A program made the translations under genes and the position numbers. 64,000 bases of DNA. Origin: Bombyx mori. Lineage: Eukaryota > Arthropoda > Insecta > Lepidoptera > Bombycidae. The notes beneath the pieces were generated by a model. The model saw nothing but the letters and a program-made list of their open reading frames with translations. It was not told the origin of the DNA and searched no databases. This document shows, one piece after another, positions 43,910-56,034 of the stretch. How positions within the stretch are numbered: position 1 is the first letter of the stretch; every line of letters begins with the position of its first letter. The stretch lies in contig NC_085119.1 of assembly GCF_030269925.1 (NCBI RefSeq), positions 15,349,001 through 15,413,000 on the forward strand. The letters run 5' to 3'.

Positions 43910-44320
43910 TTATTGACAAATTGTATTGTGAAAAAACTTACTTAGATTTTATTGAAGGGAAATTTGATAAAAAGCTTTAACCGTAGACAATAGCCGCGGC
44001 TTAGCTATACCTTTGTACCTTTGGCGTTACCAATGTTCAGGACCGTCGGTGATCAAAGAGGACTAGGATGAATTTTGACTTCCATAGAAATCATTGATAC
44101 ACCAAAACAGTCTTGAAGACAATGAAAATCTTAATCAATCTATTCAGCCCTCTAATTAACATCCACCATAATCTACTTGATCTAAAATAGAATCTTGCCT
44201 ATAGACAGGAATAGACATCGAATAGCTTAAAGCATTTCAATGTACATATTCTGTACCGATATAAAATCATAGAAAGCCGTGAATAAAGAAGGATGCTAAA
44301 AATACCACATTTTTATATAT
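43910..44320. other. Gene-free spacer
   Basis: Nothing recognised. Confidence 0.5.
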
Positions 44321-44327
44321 TATAATA

Positions 44328-44667
44328 GGTTGGGGAAAAAGTCTTTTCGCATTATAGTATGTATGAACTTGTAATAAAATCTCTTTGGTTATACTATTTG
44401 TATCTGGCTGATTTTGATATCATTAAAAGTTTAAATTTTAAAGAAGATAATTCCTAAGTCAAATTAGGAAAATGTGTGATTTTTATTTATTTTTCGTACT
44501 GTCAAGATGAGTGAATCTAATGAAGAAATTCGATACATTTTAAAATTTTACTACAAAAAAGTTATCGAACAAAATGGTACCTACAAACTTTAGTTAAATG
44601 TAAATAAACTATATTAAAAAATGTTGTGAATATTCTTAAAAAATGCGAAGAAACTTTTTCCCCAAAC
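44328..44667 (+). mobile_element. Internally deleted mariner-type transposon
   Basis: Terminal inverted repeats GGTTGGGGAAAAAGTC...TTCGCATT (44328-44352) and its complement AATGCGAAGAAACTTTTTCC at the right, with the TA target duplicated on both sides. ATG at 44507 begins MSESNEEIRYILKFYYKK, a mariner-like transposase N-terminus. This frame passes straight into VIEQNGTYKL and a stop, which looks like the transposase C-terminus, so about 1 kb including the catalytic domain was lost, apparently in frame. Non-autonomous but its ends look mobilisable in principle (inference). Confidence 0.8.
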
Positions 44668-44674
44668 TATTTAT

Positions 44675-45525
44675 TAATTGTAATATACGTGTAAATATGT
44701 CATAATATCTATGTCAATAGATATTTAAAAGCATAATAAAAAAGTATTGCATATATGTTACATATAATATGCTTAGGCAGGTAAGACATAAAGTTATGAT
44801 ATGATTATTCATTAAAGATAATTTATAGATGTGATGTAATTTATTTGCGCAACTTATGCAAAAGAAAAATGTCTTCCCTAAGGATTTGATTTGATCCCTA
44901 AGGATTGAACTATGCCCATATATATCAGACGAAAATTACATTAGCATGTTAATACAATGATTTTTTCTGCAGAAGCGTTCATGGCTAAATTTGTGTTAAA
45001 AAGGCGTGGATATAGTCCAAAATCCATTGGTGTTAACATTGTGATACTTTAATAGGCATGAGATCCAAATAATATATTATTTAGTTTAAAAAAATTTAGA
45101 AAATCAGAATGACTGCTTTTGTAACAGAGATACACAGGATGGTAGTTTCTGTGGTAGGTAAATATGCGAAATCGTATTAACTATGGTACCTTACCGAGAA
45201 TTGTGTTTTTTTTTTATAGCATCGGTTTTTATTACATGATTATTCAAATATGTGCTTTCATCTTAACTTCATAAGATTCATATCCCGGCATGGTCACGTC
45301 ATCCGATATTATAGCACCAGATATCTTACACAACAGACTAACTCAGGAATATTAGAAGCGTGGCTTGGTCCAGATTTAAACGTTACGGTTCTCAACATAA
45401 AATATATCTCGGCTTCAAATTGTATATAATAATTGATGAACGTTAGCTTGCAGACCAGATATTACATAGAAAATTCTGTTTTTAGTAGTACAGGACGAAT
45501 TACTTGAGGCATTTTAAATATTCAA
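44675..45525. other. Gene-free AT-rich spacer
   Basis: Nothing recognised. Confidence 0.5.
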
Positions 45526-45526
45526 G

Positions 45527-45803
45527 AAATCGAACCCGCAAAATTATAATTTGCGTAATTACTGGTGGTAGGACCTCTTGTGAGTCCGCACGGGTGCGTA
45601 CCACCACCGTCTATTTCTGCCGTAAAGCAGTAATGCGTTTCGGTTTAAAGGGTGGGGCAGCCGTTGTAACTATACTGAGACCTTAGAACTTATATCTCAA
45701 GGTACGTGGCGCATTTACGTCATAGATTTCTATGGGCTACAGTAGCCGCTTAACACCAGGTAGGCTGTGAGCTCGTCCACCCATCCAAGCAATAAAAAAA
45801 AAA
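45527..45803 (+). mobile_element. Bm1 SINE, 5'-truncated in the linker
   Basis: Starts AATCGAACCCGCAAAATTAT, runs through GCGTAATTACTGGTGGTAGG and ends CCAAGCAATAAAAAAAA. Little diverged. Confidence 0.9.
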
Positions 45804-45809
45804 GATTAA

Positions 45810-47120
45810 GGTGCTTATTTTGACATGCATGTCTGTCGCGACCAGAAGAAAACGAAACCTGAGTAGTACTATTATTTTGACATATACTAATTTAATACCC
45901 TTTCAAATCCTATTGCTTCTCTTATAAAAGAACATTTCTCCTACATTTTTTTAAGAAAGAACCAAGTACTACACAAAAATCCGTCCAAGGATTCGTACGA
46001 TCTTATTTTCTTAATATTCGATACGTTTCTAACCCTTTTAAAGGAAAAATACCCTTCTACAAGCCGCAAGAAGTTCACTCATCCGTATTAGATTGGTGAG
46101 CTCTTGTTATTGAAATCCTTACAGGTAAAATCTATTAGAAGATTACTTCCAAAGGGAGGAAACGTGTGTTCACACTGGGAAACAATGCATGCTATGTAGA
46201 GGTGACGTCAAACGAGAACCCGGATTAAGAATTTATTTATTTATTTTAGAAGCGCAGTTACCATTTAAGCGACCTCATAGTAATAGTAGTCAAAGTAATA
46301 ATTATGATATATATAGTATATATTATGATGTAATAATAAGATTGAGAAAAAAAAAATCAGTAAAAATAATAATAAAATAAATTAATAATAATAATTAAGA
46401 TGTAGTTTTCGATCTCTGACCGAAAATAAATTATAATGTATTTTTTATAGATAATTAATTAGTGCTGATTAATTTAGACAATTTTAAAATAGTGTCTTAT
46501 ATAGGGAAGGCGATCCTAATTAAGAAATTTATGGAGATTCGGTGTGAATCCGCGTTGTAGACACTGCCTTTGTAATTCAAGGATTATATTTGCGACCATT
46601 GATCCACGGATAAATTTAGAAGAGTACCACAGCTACTCACTATTGGCGAAAAATTATTTTACCTTAAAAATTATAAAACTACTGATTACGACATATTACT
46701 GATGGTGACGCATTCTCTATTTATAATTTCAACTCTAAAGCTCCACAATTTCCTTTAAATGATCAATAACATTATTTTACTTGATTTAAAAACCATATAA
46801 AAGTGATAATTGGACTATTTGAATAGTATAGTAAAAAACAAATAAATGGTATTTTTGATTATTTTATTAGAACAGAATATAGTGTACGCGCAATATAACA
46901 AAAGAAAAAGCCTTACTTTTTCGCATTTCGAATAAAAATCCCGGTTTTTTTTTTACTTTGAAATACTCTTATCTTCGCCCCGTAATTATATTTGTTGACA
47001 TTTTGTTACAGAAGGGAAGCCTAGAAACGTTGGATTTAAGGTTTAATAAACTAAACGCTTTGCTTTGAATAGATATTGGAATTCAATAGGTAGTTAGTAT
47101 TTCCTATCGATTAACAAATT
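45810..47120. other. Gene-free AT-rich spacer
   Basis: No supported gene; only short low-complexity ORFs. Confidence 0.5.
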
Positions 47121-47123
47121 CCG

Positions 47124-47476
47124 AAGTGCTTTGAATAATTGTTCGAGATGATACCGACATCTCGTTTTTACCATCGCACCGCCCGCCACCGGAGTAGAGT
47201 TCTTCCATACTACCTAGAGTCACTGCGTTCATCCACAGTGCGTTTCCAGAGGTCTTTTTTGCCACGTACCATCCGGCTATGGAATGAGCTCCCCTCCACG
47301 GTGTTTCCCGAGCGCTATGACATGTTTTTCTTCAAACGAGGCTTGTGGAGAGTATTAAGCGGTAAGCAGTGGCTTGGCTCTGCCCCTGGCATTGCTGAAG
47401 TCCATGGGCGACGGTAACCACTCACCATCAGGTGGGCCGTATGCTAGTCTACATACAAGGGCAATAAAAAAAAAAA
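47124..47476 (+). mobile_element. Jockey/CR1-like LINE 3' fragment
   Basis: From 47139 the frame encodes MIPTSRFYHRTARHRSRVLP, FLPRTIRLWNELPSTVFPER and GIAEVHGRR, nearly identical to the copy at 11160. It is truncated about 105 bases later at its 5' side and ends GGCAATAAAAAAA. Confidence 0.85.
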
Positions 47477-47618
47477 ATCTGATGCGTTTAAAAGTTTTCA
47501 ATTCTAAAAAGTCACTATCTTGTTAAGTGCATGAAATATTCGCTACAGTCACTACCTAATGTGTCATGCGTATATAATTTGGCCCTCAGATATAATAATA
47601 ATATGTTTGATTATAATC

Positions 47619-47845
47619 TTTTATTGCTTACAGGGGTTAACCCGCCCCACTTGATCTTAATTATAACAATTACCAGAGCCCATAGGCGTAAACAGTGTAA
47701 ATGTCACCAACCACTTTGAGACATAAGTTCTAAGTGTCAGTTTCATAGTAAAACGGTTGCCCCACCCTTCAAACTCAAAAGGCATTACTGCTTTACTACC
47801 GAAAATAGGCATGGTGGTGGTACCTACCCGTGCGGGCTCACAAAA
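47619..47845 (-). mobile_element. Bm1 SINE, diverged
   Basis: TTTTATTGCTTACAGGGG, CAGAGCCCATAGGCG, TGCCCCACCCTTCAAACTC and GGTACCTACCCGTGCGGGC are in Bm1 order on the minus strand. Confidence 0.8.
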
Positions 47846-47849
47846 CAGT

Positions 47850-48730
47850 AAGTTCTGAGAAGTGAGAACGTAGAATTACCAAGTATGTTTAAGGACTAAA
47901 AAAAGGCTACAAGCGCGAGCTATGCTAATGTCTATGCTAAATTGAAATCGATTTAAAATAAAGGATACAAAATTTATCCCCGAAAATCGAAAAAACGTTA
48001 CTAAAGTTTTCTCTTTTAAAGATATTAATGGAAAATTGATAGCCGATGTCTCGTGGAGTGGCCGATGTTTTCAAAACACGATGTGTACAGAATGCAAATG
48101 AGGTCTGGACGTATTCGCTTTGGCAGTTACTCTCATTGGTGTGATTGTGTTAGAGGCTTTAGTTGTACTTTAAATTAAGCTTTTAAAGGACGTAAACTTC
48201 TTTACAGCTTCTCTTGGGACACAAGATAGGATTTAGGAAAAGGGATAGAGAAAATTAAGCAACAAAGATTATTATTATTATACTATGCATATTTGCATCT
48301 GGTGCCCGAGTGCAGTTCAAAATGAAGGCCACCCCAGGCTTGTTTGATGAAGGACAAATCTAAACAACAAAGGGTATGATTGAGTGACAGCTGTCAATAC
48401 TGTCAAAGCTTTCGGAATTGAAGCCGCGCCTGCCGTAAAAGTTTCTCCTTTAGGACATATTGCAGAGCGTACGAAAAATGATAAATGGAAATTGATAAAG
48501 TACAAATAGATCTAATAAGAATTTAAGAAAATTAAAGACCTTATTTGTTTTTTATTAAATAATTATGGAATTTCACAATAACTTTACCCCTGAATACCAC
48601 CCCCACTTTGAGAGATAATGTCACAACCTCATTTGTATTGCCTTACTCACTTGCAGGCGGCGAAGTACGAAAATAATCAGATTGCAACTGATAAATATCA
48701 GTGTTTCGGTTTTTCTCTTTTTTTCCTATT
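47850..48730. other. Gene-free spacer
   Basis: Nothing recognised; short ORFs only. Confidence 0.45.
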
Positions 48731-48739
48731 TATGCTGTT

Positions 48740-49060
48740 AGCTTTGAGGAGCTTTTTCAGCTTCTCCTTGACGTGGAGGTGAGCTCACGGGGCTCAAACC
48801 GGGAATGTTCCTAACATTGGCCCTAGCAAGAGCAGTGCTTCGCAGAATGTACCACCGGATCGGAAACGCAACCCACTGAGAAGAACCGGCGAGAAACTCA
48901 GCGAGCTGCGTCTTTGGGTTAATTTACTCGTCGAGTCCTTCGTCGCAAGGCTTAGCGAGGACGGTGACCGATGCTTGAGGTACTTAAAAGCACCGTTAAT
49001 GGCTCGGAAGGATCCGTAATGACGTGTTTACCATTCGGTCCACAGGATCGGTGTTTCGGT
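48740..49060 (+). repeat. Unnamed GC-rich repeat, longest copy
   Basis: GGAGCTTTTTCAGCTTCTCC, CCTAGCAAGAGCAGTGCTTC, CACCGGATCGGAAACGCAAC, GAGAAACTCAGCGAGCTGCG and AGGACGGTGACCGATGCTTG. It covers blocks seen separately at 20946, 37145 and 37485. No RT-like ORF; likely the untranslated end of a LINE or a long SINE, family unknown. Confidence 0.6.
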
Positions 49061-49064
49061 ATAT

Positions 49065-49715
49065 GCGAGTCGTAGACCTGATTAAAATTGCTTTTAGGGC
49101 TCAATCTCTTGTTATTGTTACTGACGCTTACTAACATTTATTTATCTTTCATAAAATTACAAAATATCGTCCGTGATTACGAAGACTGTATCTCCCGAAT
49201 CTTAGAATGTGCCTGAAAATCAAATGTACTTCTAAAAGATTGGAAATGTGTGACTATATTTCAGTGGTAAGACTTCCTTACTGACTTATTTTTCCAAAAT
49301 GATATCTTTGGTCTCTTTCTGTGAATTTTTGCCGTTTTCATAATAAGTGGAATATAATGCGTTGTCATCAACGTGATAACCACAATTACTTCACTCGAGC
49401 AGTTTTCAGTCGTCCGTTTACTTCGATTATTCGTTTCGTTGGCGTCACAACAAGATAGTGCACTTACCGTAGCCTCGCATTTCATTAATATTCATTGAAA
49501 CTAAAGTTCTAAAACTGTATTCATTAATTTATGACCAGAATTGTGAATTTTCGTAGCGCTACTTCGAATTCGTTTAAAGATTTTTAATATGTCTTGGAGT
49601 ATTAGAAGTTGATTAACATAAACTTATTTAATAGATTATTTTTAATCTAATTTATTTGATGGTTCGCTTCTTCTGTCGAATAATCATAAGGTAACAAAGC
49701 TCTTCTTGGAGGTCA
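49065..49715. other. Gene-free spacer
   Basis: Nothing recognised. Confidence 0.5.
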
Positions 49716-49721
49716 CATAAA

Positions 49722-50141
49722 TCTATATATTAATACGTGAAGCAAAAATGTTGTATCCCTTTATACAAAAATTGCGCGGACGGAGGAGTATGAAATTTTC
49801 CACACTTTTAGAGAATATAGAGAAGAAGTGCACAATGCTAATATTTTTGTAAAATAATGCTTAAAAGATATATTAAATCAATAAAGAAAACATTACACAC
49901 ACTACATACCATGTATTTGACGAACACACGCATGCATACTATTTATTGTCAAACTTTTGTTTTTGACGTCTGTGGTCAAATTGAAAATAGATTAAATATT
50001 GTTTGTCTTTATTAATATTTTTTTATAGAGTAGCCTTAGCGAAATTTGTGATTACAGAAGTATAAAATACAATCATAATAGTGTACAAACTTACAATTCC
50101 AATTAATTAAAGTCGAATTTCGACGACTGTGGGACCTCTAG
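49722..50141 (+). mobile_element. Non-autonomous Helitron, full-length copy (family H1)
   Basis: A/TCTATATATTAATACGTG to GTGGGACCTCTAG/T with the 3' hairpin GTCGAATTTCGAC (50112-50124). About 420 bases. Confidence 0.85.
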
Positions 50142-50244
50142 TATTGATAAATACAGGATAATAATTATAGTAATAATTTTTGGGAAAACTGAAGGTTTTA
50201 TTTTTGTAATTTTGGACGAAGTTATCATAAAGAATTACCGGAAG

Positions 50245-51015
50245 TATATACTAAAGGATGGGACGGTCGACATTTGTTCAGGAGTCTATTAGATATAATA
50301 TTATCTGGCTGTTCTCGTTTTGATAATGGTGAGTACTTGCATAGACATAATCAAGTGGAAGATTATTCATCAACAACTTGCTCTGAAATATGGTTTTATT
50401 GATTCTGCTGTACCTTATTACCAATACCAACCTCAACAAGTTCTTGCAAATGGTCATGTTACGCTCTACTGGGACCGATCTATTATCACGGATAGGTATA
50501 TTGTTGCCAACAAGCCTGATATTATGATAATAGATCGGTCTGCGCGTTGAGCAGTGTTGGTAAATGTCACCATTCCTCATGAAGGGAACCTCGTGAAGGC
50601 AGAGAAGGTAATATATTTAGACCTGGCCCACGAGACTACCACCATGTGGCATGCTGATTCAACCACCATTGTTCCAATAGGTAGGTCGGTACACGGTTTG
50701 ATAGCTAAAGCTTTCGATCAACACCTTACGAAACTTTCGTTATCAAGCTGGGTTAGGGGCCTGATGCAGAAGGCAGTTTTACCCTCGATACTGCGCATAT
50801 TGTGAGGAGGTTTCTCGTTGTGTTTTTAAAAAAATGTATTTTTATATCTTTTTAAACAATATTGTATAATTAACATAGTAGGATAATAGTAACTGCGAAC
50901 AAATAACGCACACTCGACCGGTCCCAATATTATCAAATGGAAATATTGTATAATTAATATAGTAGAATAGTAGTAACTGCGAACAAATAAAGCACACTCG
51001 ACCAGCCCCAATATT
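50245..51015 (+). pseudogene. R4/Dong-type LINE 3' relic
   Basis: The plus strand encodes DGTVDIC, KIIHQQLALKYGFIDS, VPYYQYQPQQVLANGHVTLY, ITDRYIVANKPDIMIIDRS, a stop at 50548-50550, then VLVNVTIPHEGNLVKAEKVI and so on to SILRIL (stop at 50803-50805). This is the C-terminal restriction-like endonuclease region of the R4/Dong element at 60.5-64 kb. Stops and frame shifts make it inactive. Its 3' UTR contains two copies of an 84-base tandem unit. Confidence 0.8.
50858..51015 (+). repeat. Two-unit tandem repeat in the LINE 3' UTR
   Basis: Units start at 50858 and 50942 (AATATTGTATAATTAA..AT) and share GTAACTGCGAACAAATAA and GCACACTCGACC. The period is 84 bases with a few differences between units. 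Confidence 0.85.
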
Positions 51016-51019
51016 TTTT

Positions 51020-51740
51020 AATAGTCATATTTAGTGATGCCATCATGTATCCTACTCCTTGGGTCGTATTCCTCAATGCTGAGGGTCATCACCACTCTTC
51101 TCTATCACTTTCTCTCGCACGATTCACCATTACGTAAAGTCAATCTAAATTTTTTATTACCAATTCTTGAACGCAACTACAAACAGGACATTTTAAAAAG
51201 CATTCCGAAGTCGGATCTAAGAACGGACGGACATCAGTAACCGGCTAGAAGCGGCTGAGCGCGCGTAATCTGAGCGACGAACCGAATGTCTACAAGAGAT
51301 TTATTCCAGTACAGAGGAAAATAGAAAAGTTACGGGTGCAAGTGTACTGAATTTAGAATAAGCTTCGAAAACTGTTTATTTAATTTTCTTACTTCACTTT
51401 CAATACGATTTGAGTTTGTATTTGAATGTCGTAGATGGGACTTATGGATATAATGGTCGCAGTCAAACTCATAATTTCAAATGGATAGGGGCAATAGAAA
51501 CGGAATGCATTAGTACATTATGGCAGATATTGCCAAATGTTACTTTTTATAAGCTTAAAATACCCTAACCAAGTAAAGTAATTGTTATTATTACGAATAG
51601 AAAAGTATTATAAGTAGCAGTCCAGTTTACCGTGGCGGGAAAATATAACCAACCGTATTTTCTTGTATAATAATATGAATACAGTGTAATTCATTGCAAT
51701 CATCAACCCATCAATGATAATGGTATCGTCATAATCTGGC
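51020..51740. other. Gene-free spacer
   Basis: One short motif (51226-51260, GACATCAGTAACCGGCTAGA) recurs in inverted orientation at 52772-52806. Nothing else is recognised. Confidence 0.5.
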
Positions 51741-51746
51741 ACATTA

Positions 51747-51993
51747 TTTTTTTGTTATTGCTTAGACTGATGAACGCCCTCACAGCCCAGCTGGTGGTAG
51801 ATGGTTAACGGAGCCCGTAGACATCAGCAACGTAAATGCCGCAACCCACTTTGAGACGTGAGTTGTTCTAAGTCTAACCCTAGAGTACAACAGTTGTTCC
51901 ACCCTTCAAACAGGAACGTTTTACTGTTTCAGGGCAGAAATGGATGGGTAGATAGTGCCTTTTGTGCCAGTTGAGAAGTCGTCCTACCATCAA
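51747..51993 (-). mobile_element. Bm1 SINE, diverged
   Basis: TTGTTATTGCTTAGACTGATG, GGAGCCCGTAGACATCAGC, CCACCCTTCAAACAGGAACG and GTCGTCCTACCATCAA in order on the minus strand. Confidence 0.75.
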
Positions 51994-52090
51994 TAAAGCC
52001 GATGATCACCATAGCGTGAATATCATCGCCTTACCTTACGAAGGCACTAAATTATAGGTTTAAAAAAAAAGAGTGAAATATGAGAATAGA

Positions 52091-52202
52091 ATTTTTTTGT
52101 TGCCCTTGTAGGCAGACGGGCATACGGCCCACCTGATGTTGAGTGGTTACCGTCGCCCATGGACTTCAGCAATGCCAGGGGCAGAGCCAAACCGCTGCCT
52201 AT
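52091..52202 (-). mobile_element. 3' tail of Jockey/CR1-like LINE
   Basis: TTTTTTTGTTGCCCTTGTAGG, ACGGCCCACCTGATGTTGAG and GCCAAACCGCTGCCTAT. Confidence 0.75.
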
Positions 52203-52209
52203 CATTTTT

Positions 52210-54230
52210 CTTTTGAATAGAAAAGGTTACAAGAGGAACAACAACAAGAGGTACAAGGCTTCAAACAGGATGTGTCTACTAAAATTGAAGAATGGATTAC
52301 CATTCTTCAATGGTACTATCATATTAAGGAGGTAGAAGAAAAAAAAAATTGAACTCGTTACATACGTCAAGGGCGAAATAATTATAATGCTACAACCATG
52401 TTGTTACCTTACGATGAGATGTTTTAGAATTAGAATAAATACGTGAATAGTGATGGTAAGTCTGAATCAACTGCTTGTTAAAATATGTTAATTCTCTTTC
52501 TCTTCTTGAGGATCCAGACAGTTTGATGCTATTTTTGTATTTCTCTACCAATACCTGTAGTTATTATCATGAGGGGTAATGCTGAAAGGTGCTTTTGGTT
52601 CTGTAAAAAATAACACATCTTTTTGGGTATTCCGATAACAATATTATATATTAGCAAACTCTTATTTTGAATACAAAGCCTCAAAGTGGTTCAGAAAAAA
52701 ACACAAAATCGAATCGAATACATTCAAGATATATTTCGAAATATGAATTCTAAGTACGGAACATTATAAAAGCTTAGCCGCTTCAAGCCGGTAACTGATG
52801 TTCGTCTGTACTATTCCGGCATTGCTTATCTTCACCGGGCGCAGTTCCAGTCGTTAGTAAAGGATTCGCGTTTCTAAAGTTCGAATTTACTGCACGGATT
52901 TCGAAAAGTATAATATTATTTTCTATATGAACAAATAAGTTTACGTGGCACTAAAAGGGGCGTAGAGCGTTTTTAATGTTTTTAAGAATTTAATTTAATA
53001 GATACAGATACAGATACAAATATAGATATAGATATAGATATAGATATAGATATAGATATAGATATAGATATAGATTTTACTTTAGACTTTAAATAAGATT
53101 TGCTTTTTTTGAACATCTAGACGATTTTGCTCCTCAATTGAATTGTATAACGTAAGCTATACAATATTATGTACTTTCTACTGACTCTGAATAAACGGAC
53201 AAATCACAGTCTATGCTGGGATTAGATACAATGCGTCGAACATAACGAGAATTTTAAGATTCTTACAAATAACTCATTTGAAAATTCAGTACATGTCCAC
53301 CAAGGAACATTACATAAAAAGCAACTAATAGTACAATCAATATATTGCGGTTCTAAATTATGTACCCGAGCCGCCGTTTGTATAAATTCTATGCGCTTTT
53401 CTCCCATAAGACGTCTCCCCTGCTGTAATGAAGGGTCCACAAGAATAAATTACATAAATATATGTATTTGTTTAGAATTACAATATCCATAGTTACTGTT
53501 CAGATGATGCATAGGATCTAGTGTACGTAACGTGTAGAATGTCAAGCCCTTAACGTTGTTACTAGAACTTTCTTTCAAAAATATGTCGAGTTTTTTTTTT
53601 TGACTTTGCAACACAGGATTCATGTATCAAGGTGAATGGTGGCATTTACATTGTTGTTGTCTTTGAAAAGAACTAAATAGGTCACATTTTATTGAAAACT
53701 ACATATTATGTATATTACATTTTATTGATAGCTACATGGATGTTAGTTAAAAACAGAGGACTGACCGTTAAAATTTACGCAATGAAGTAACTTAACTAAA
53801 AACCTGTTTTTTTAGTTTATTTGAATATTTTGGACACTTCAAAGACATTACAGTTTTTGTGATCAAGGACGGAAGTTTAAATTGACTTAGCCGAAGAAAA
53901 ACTATGAGTTTATATTATAGTTACAATCAAAAGTAGCTAAAAGCACGATGCTGTCAATAGCATTAGTTAGGATATCTCTGATGACCACAAGCTATATGAG
54001 AAAACTTGCAGTATGTAATGCGCAAGGATACTCTTAAACACTTCCTAGGTTCGTCATCATGACAAATCGATTCCATATTATGGCGTTGTTTTCAGAATAA
54101 CAGATATCAATGTACAAACAAGAAACGACACTTCGGTGTGAGTGAAGTGGAAACAAAAGATCTCCTTACCTTTATCGCATCGACCGACTGGCTCACGAAA
54201 AATGTAAAATAGACATTTGAAACGTTGCAA
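52210..54230. other. Gene-free region with small hairpin and microsatellite
   Basis: A perfect 12-bp hairpin (ATTGAAGAATGG / CCATTCTTCAAT) lies at 52284-52311. A (GATATA)n run lies at 53003-53074. A minus-strand ORF at 53222-53440 has no recognisable domain. A Bm1-like scrap is near 53630-53670. Confidence 0.5.
53003..53074. repeat. (GATATA)n microsatellite
   Basis: GATACA units grade into about nine GATATA units. Confidence 0.95.
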
Positions 54231-54234
54231 ATAA

Positions 54235-54616
54235 TCTATATATTAATACGTGAAGCAAAAACTTTGTATCCCTTTTTACGAAAATTGCGCGGACGGAGGA
54301 GTATGAAATTTTCCACATTTATAGAGAATATAGAGAAGAAGTGCACAATGCTAATATTTTTTTTTAAATTATGCATTAATAATACATTCAATCAATAAAA
54401 AAAACATTGCACACACTACCATGTATTTGACACACACACGCATGCATACTATTATTTATTGTCAAACTTATGTTCTTGACGACTGTGGTCAAATTGAGAT
54501 TAAATTAAATATTGTTTGTCTTTATTAATATTTTTCTATAGTGTAGCCTTGACGAAATCTGTGATTATAGAAGTCTTTGAAAATAAAATCATAATAGTGT
54601 ACAAACTTACAATACT
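54235..54616 (+). mobile_element. Non-autonomous Helitron (family H1), 3' end missing
   Basis: Colinear with the other H1 copies from TCTATATATTAATACGTG to TGTACAAACTTACAAT, where similarity stops abruptly. The 3' hairpin and CTAG end are absent, so the copy is a dead end. Confidence 0.85.
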
Positions 54617-54619
54617 ATA

Positions 54620-55480
54620 CGATAATAAAAACGCAAGATTAAACCGTAATAGTAGTATTAATTACTTCATCACATAGTTCATATATATGGAGCTAATTAA
54701 ATAGAATGCGTGTAAAACTTAAGCAACGGCGAGTCTTTTACACTGTGCAATTGAATTATTGCAGTTTTTCTTACTTTCGTTTTTGTTATTGGCAGCGATA
54801 AAATAGAGGCGAGGGAGGGGACTTTAATAACGCTATAGGCAGTTTCCGCTGTCATTTATTTATTTTATCTATTATTTTCCCAAGGAAGTAAATGTACCAA
54901 ACCATGCTGTACACAAAATTGCATTATTCAATGATTCGAATTTTTATTAGAATTGGTTTAACTATCAACAAAAGTCATTAACATTGTTAGTATACAAGTA
55001 ATGTGCGGTAAAAAATGCGTCACATACTTTGTGAGCCTTAGCTAGATAGAGGATTTGGACAATGCCAAGATCTCTGATGTCGTCTCCAAGCTCTATTAAA
55101 AATCATACGGTCTTTGGAGTTGAACAGTTGAAGACAATTGATAGAATACATTATTACATAAAATGCAAGATATGTAATAACGAGCATGCATAGTATAGAT
55201 GTACTAATGTATAGTAGATATGCGTGAGTAGCTTCGAACCCGTTGCCCATTGAATAAGAGGCACTCACCATCATAAAGGATTTAAACTATTGGATGATGT
55301 TTTTTCATTTCACTGGTCAGATTCGCTCGCGTCTATGAGACATGAAGGGTGAATGAATGGTTGATCGGTCTGATGAACAGCATCACGTGCACGACGCTCC
55401 GCAGATGCCGGCGGAAGATCAGCCCCGCAATACAGATACAACAGTACAGTGTTGGCGTTGCTGAGTCGGTAACTTTTTTC
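54620..55480. other. Gene-free spacer
   Basis: A minus-strand ORF at 55038-55274 with a hydrophobic stretch (YISTSILCMLVITYLAFYVI) is the only thing of note; no start context or splice signal supports a gene. Confidence 0.4.
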
Positions 55481-55484
55481 AAGC

Positions 55485-55729
55485 CTTTTTTTATTTTTTG
55501 TGGCTTAGTTGGGTGGACGAGCTCACAGCCCACCTGGTGTTAAGTGGTTACTGGAGCCCATAGACGCGTAAATGCGCCACCCACCTTGATATGTAATTTC
55601 TAAGGCCTCAGGTATAGTTACAACGGCTGCCCCACCCTTCAAACCGAAACGCATTACTGCTTCACGGCCGAAATTGGCAGGGCAGTCGTACCTACCCGCG
55701 CGGACTCACAAGAGGTCCTATCACCAGTA
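55485..55729 (-). mobile_element. Bm1 SINE body
   Basis: TTTTTATTTTTTGTGGCTTAG at the left, AGGTCCTATCACCAGT at the right; AAGCCT on both sides is a possible short target duplication. Confidence 0.88.
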
Positions 55730-56034
55730 AAAGCCTCGATATTTTGTCCTTTTTTTGTGTTATTTTCATTAAATTTTTTGTAATATTTTTTTAATACTAT
55801 TATTATTATTTACTTTTAAAGGATTAAAGACTAAACCCCAAAAAAATGTTTGTCGCTGGTGCCAGTGGCTACGAATCGAGCCACTAGTGGTTAGGTTTCC
55901 AAAATGGGAAAACTCCTTACGTTACGGTCGTATCAAGAACAACTGCTTCCTGTACCAGGACCCTAACCCAGCTGAAGACGAGAAAGTTTCTTAAGGTGCT
56001 AGTCGAAACTTTTCACTATAAAACCGTGTACTGA

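Noticed and set aside
53003..53074. Short regularly spaced repeats as a CRISPR array
   Set aside because: It is a contiguous 6-base microsatellite without spacers.
55038..55274. Hydrophobic minus-strand ORF of 78 codons
   Set aside because: No supporting start context, partner exon or family; AT-rich DNA often yields such hydrophobic stretches.
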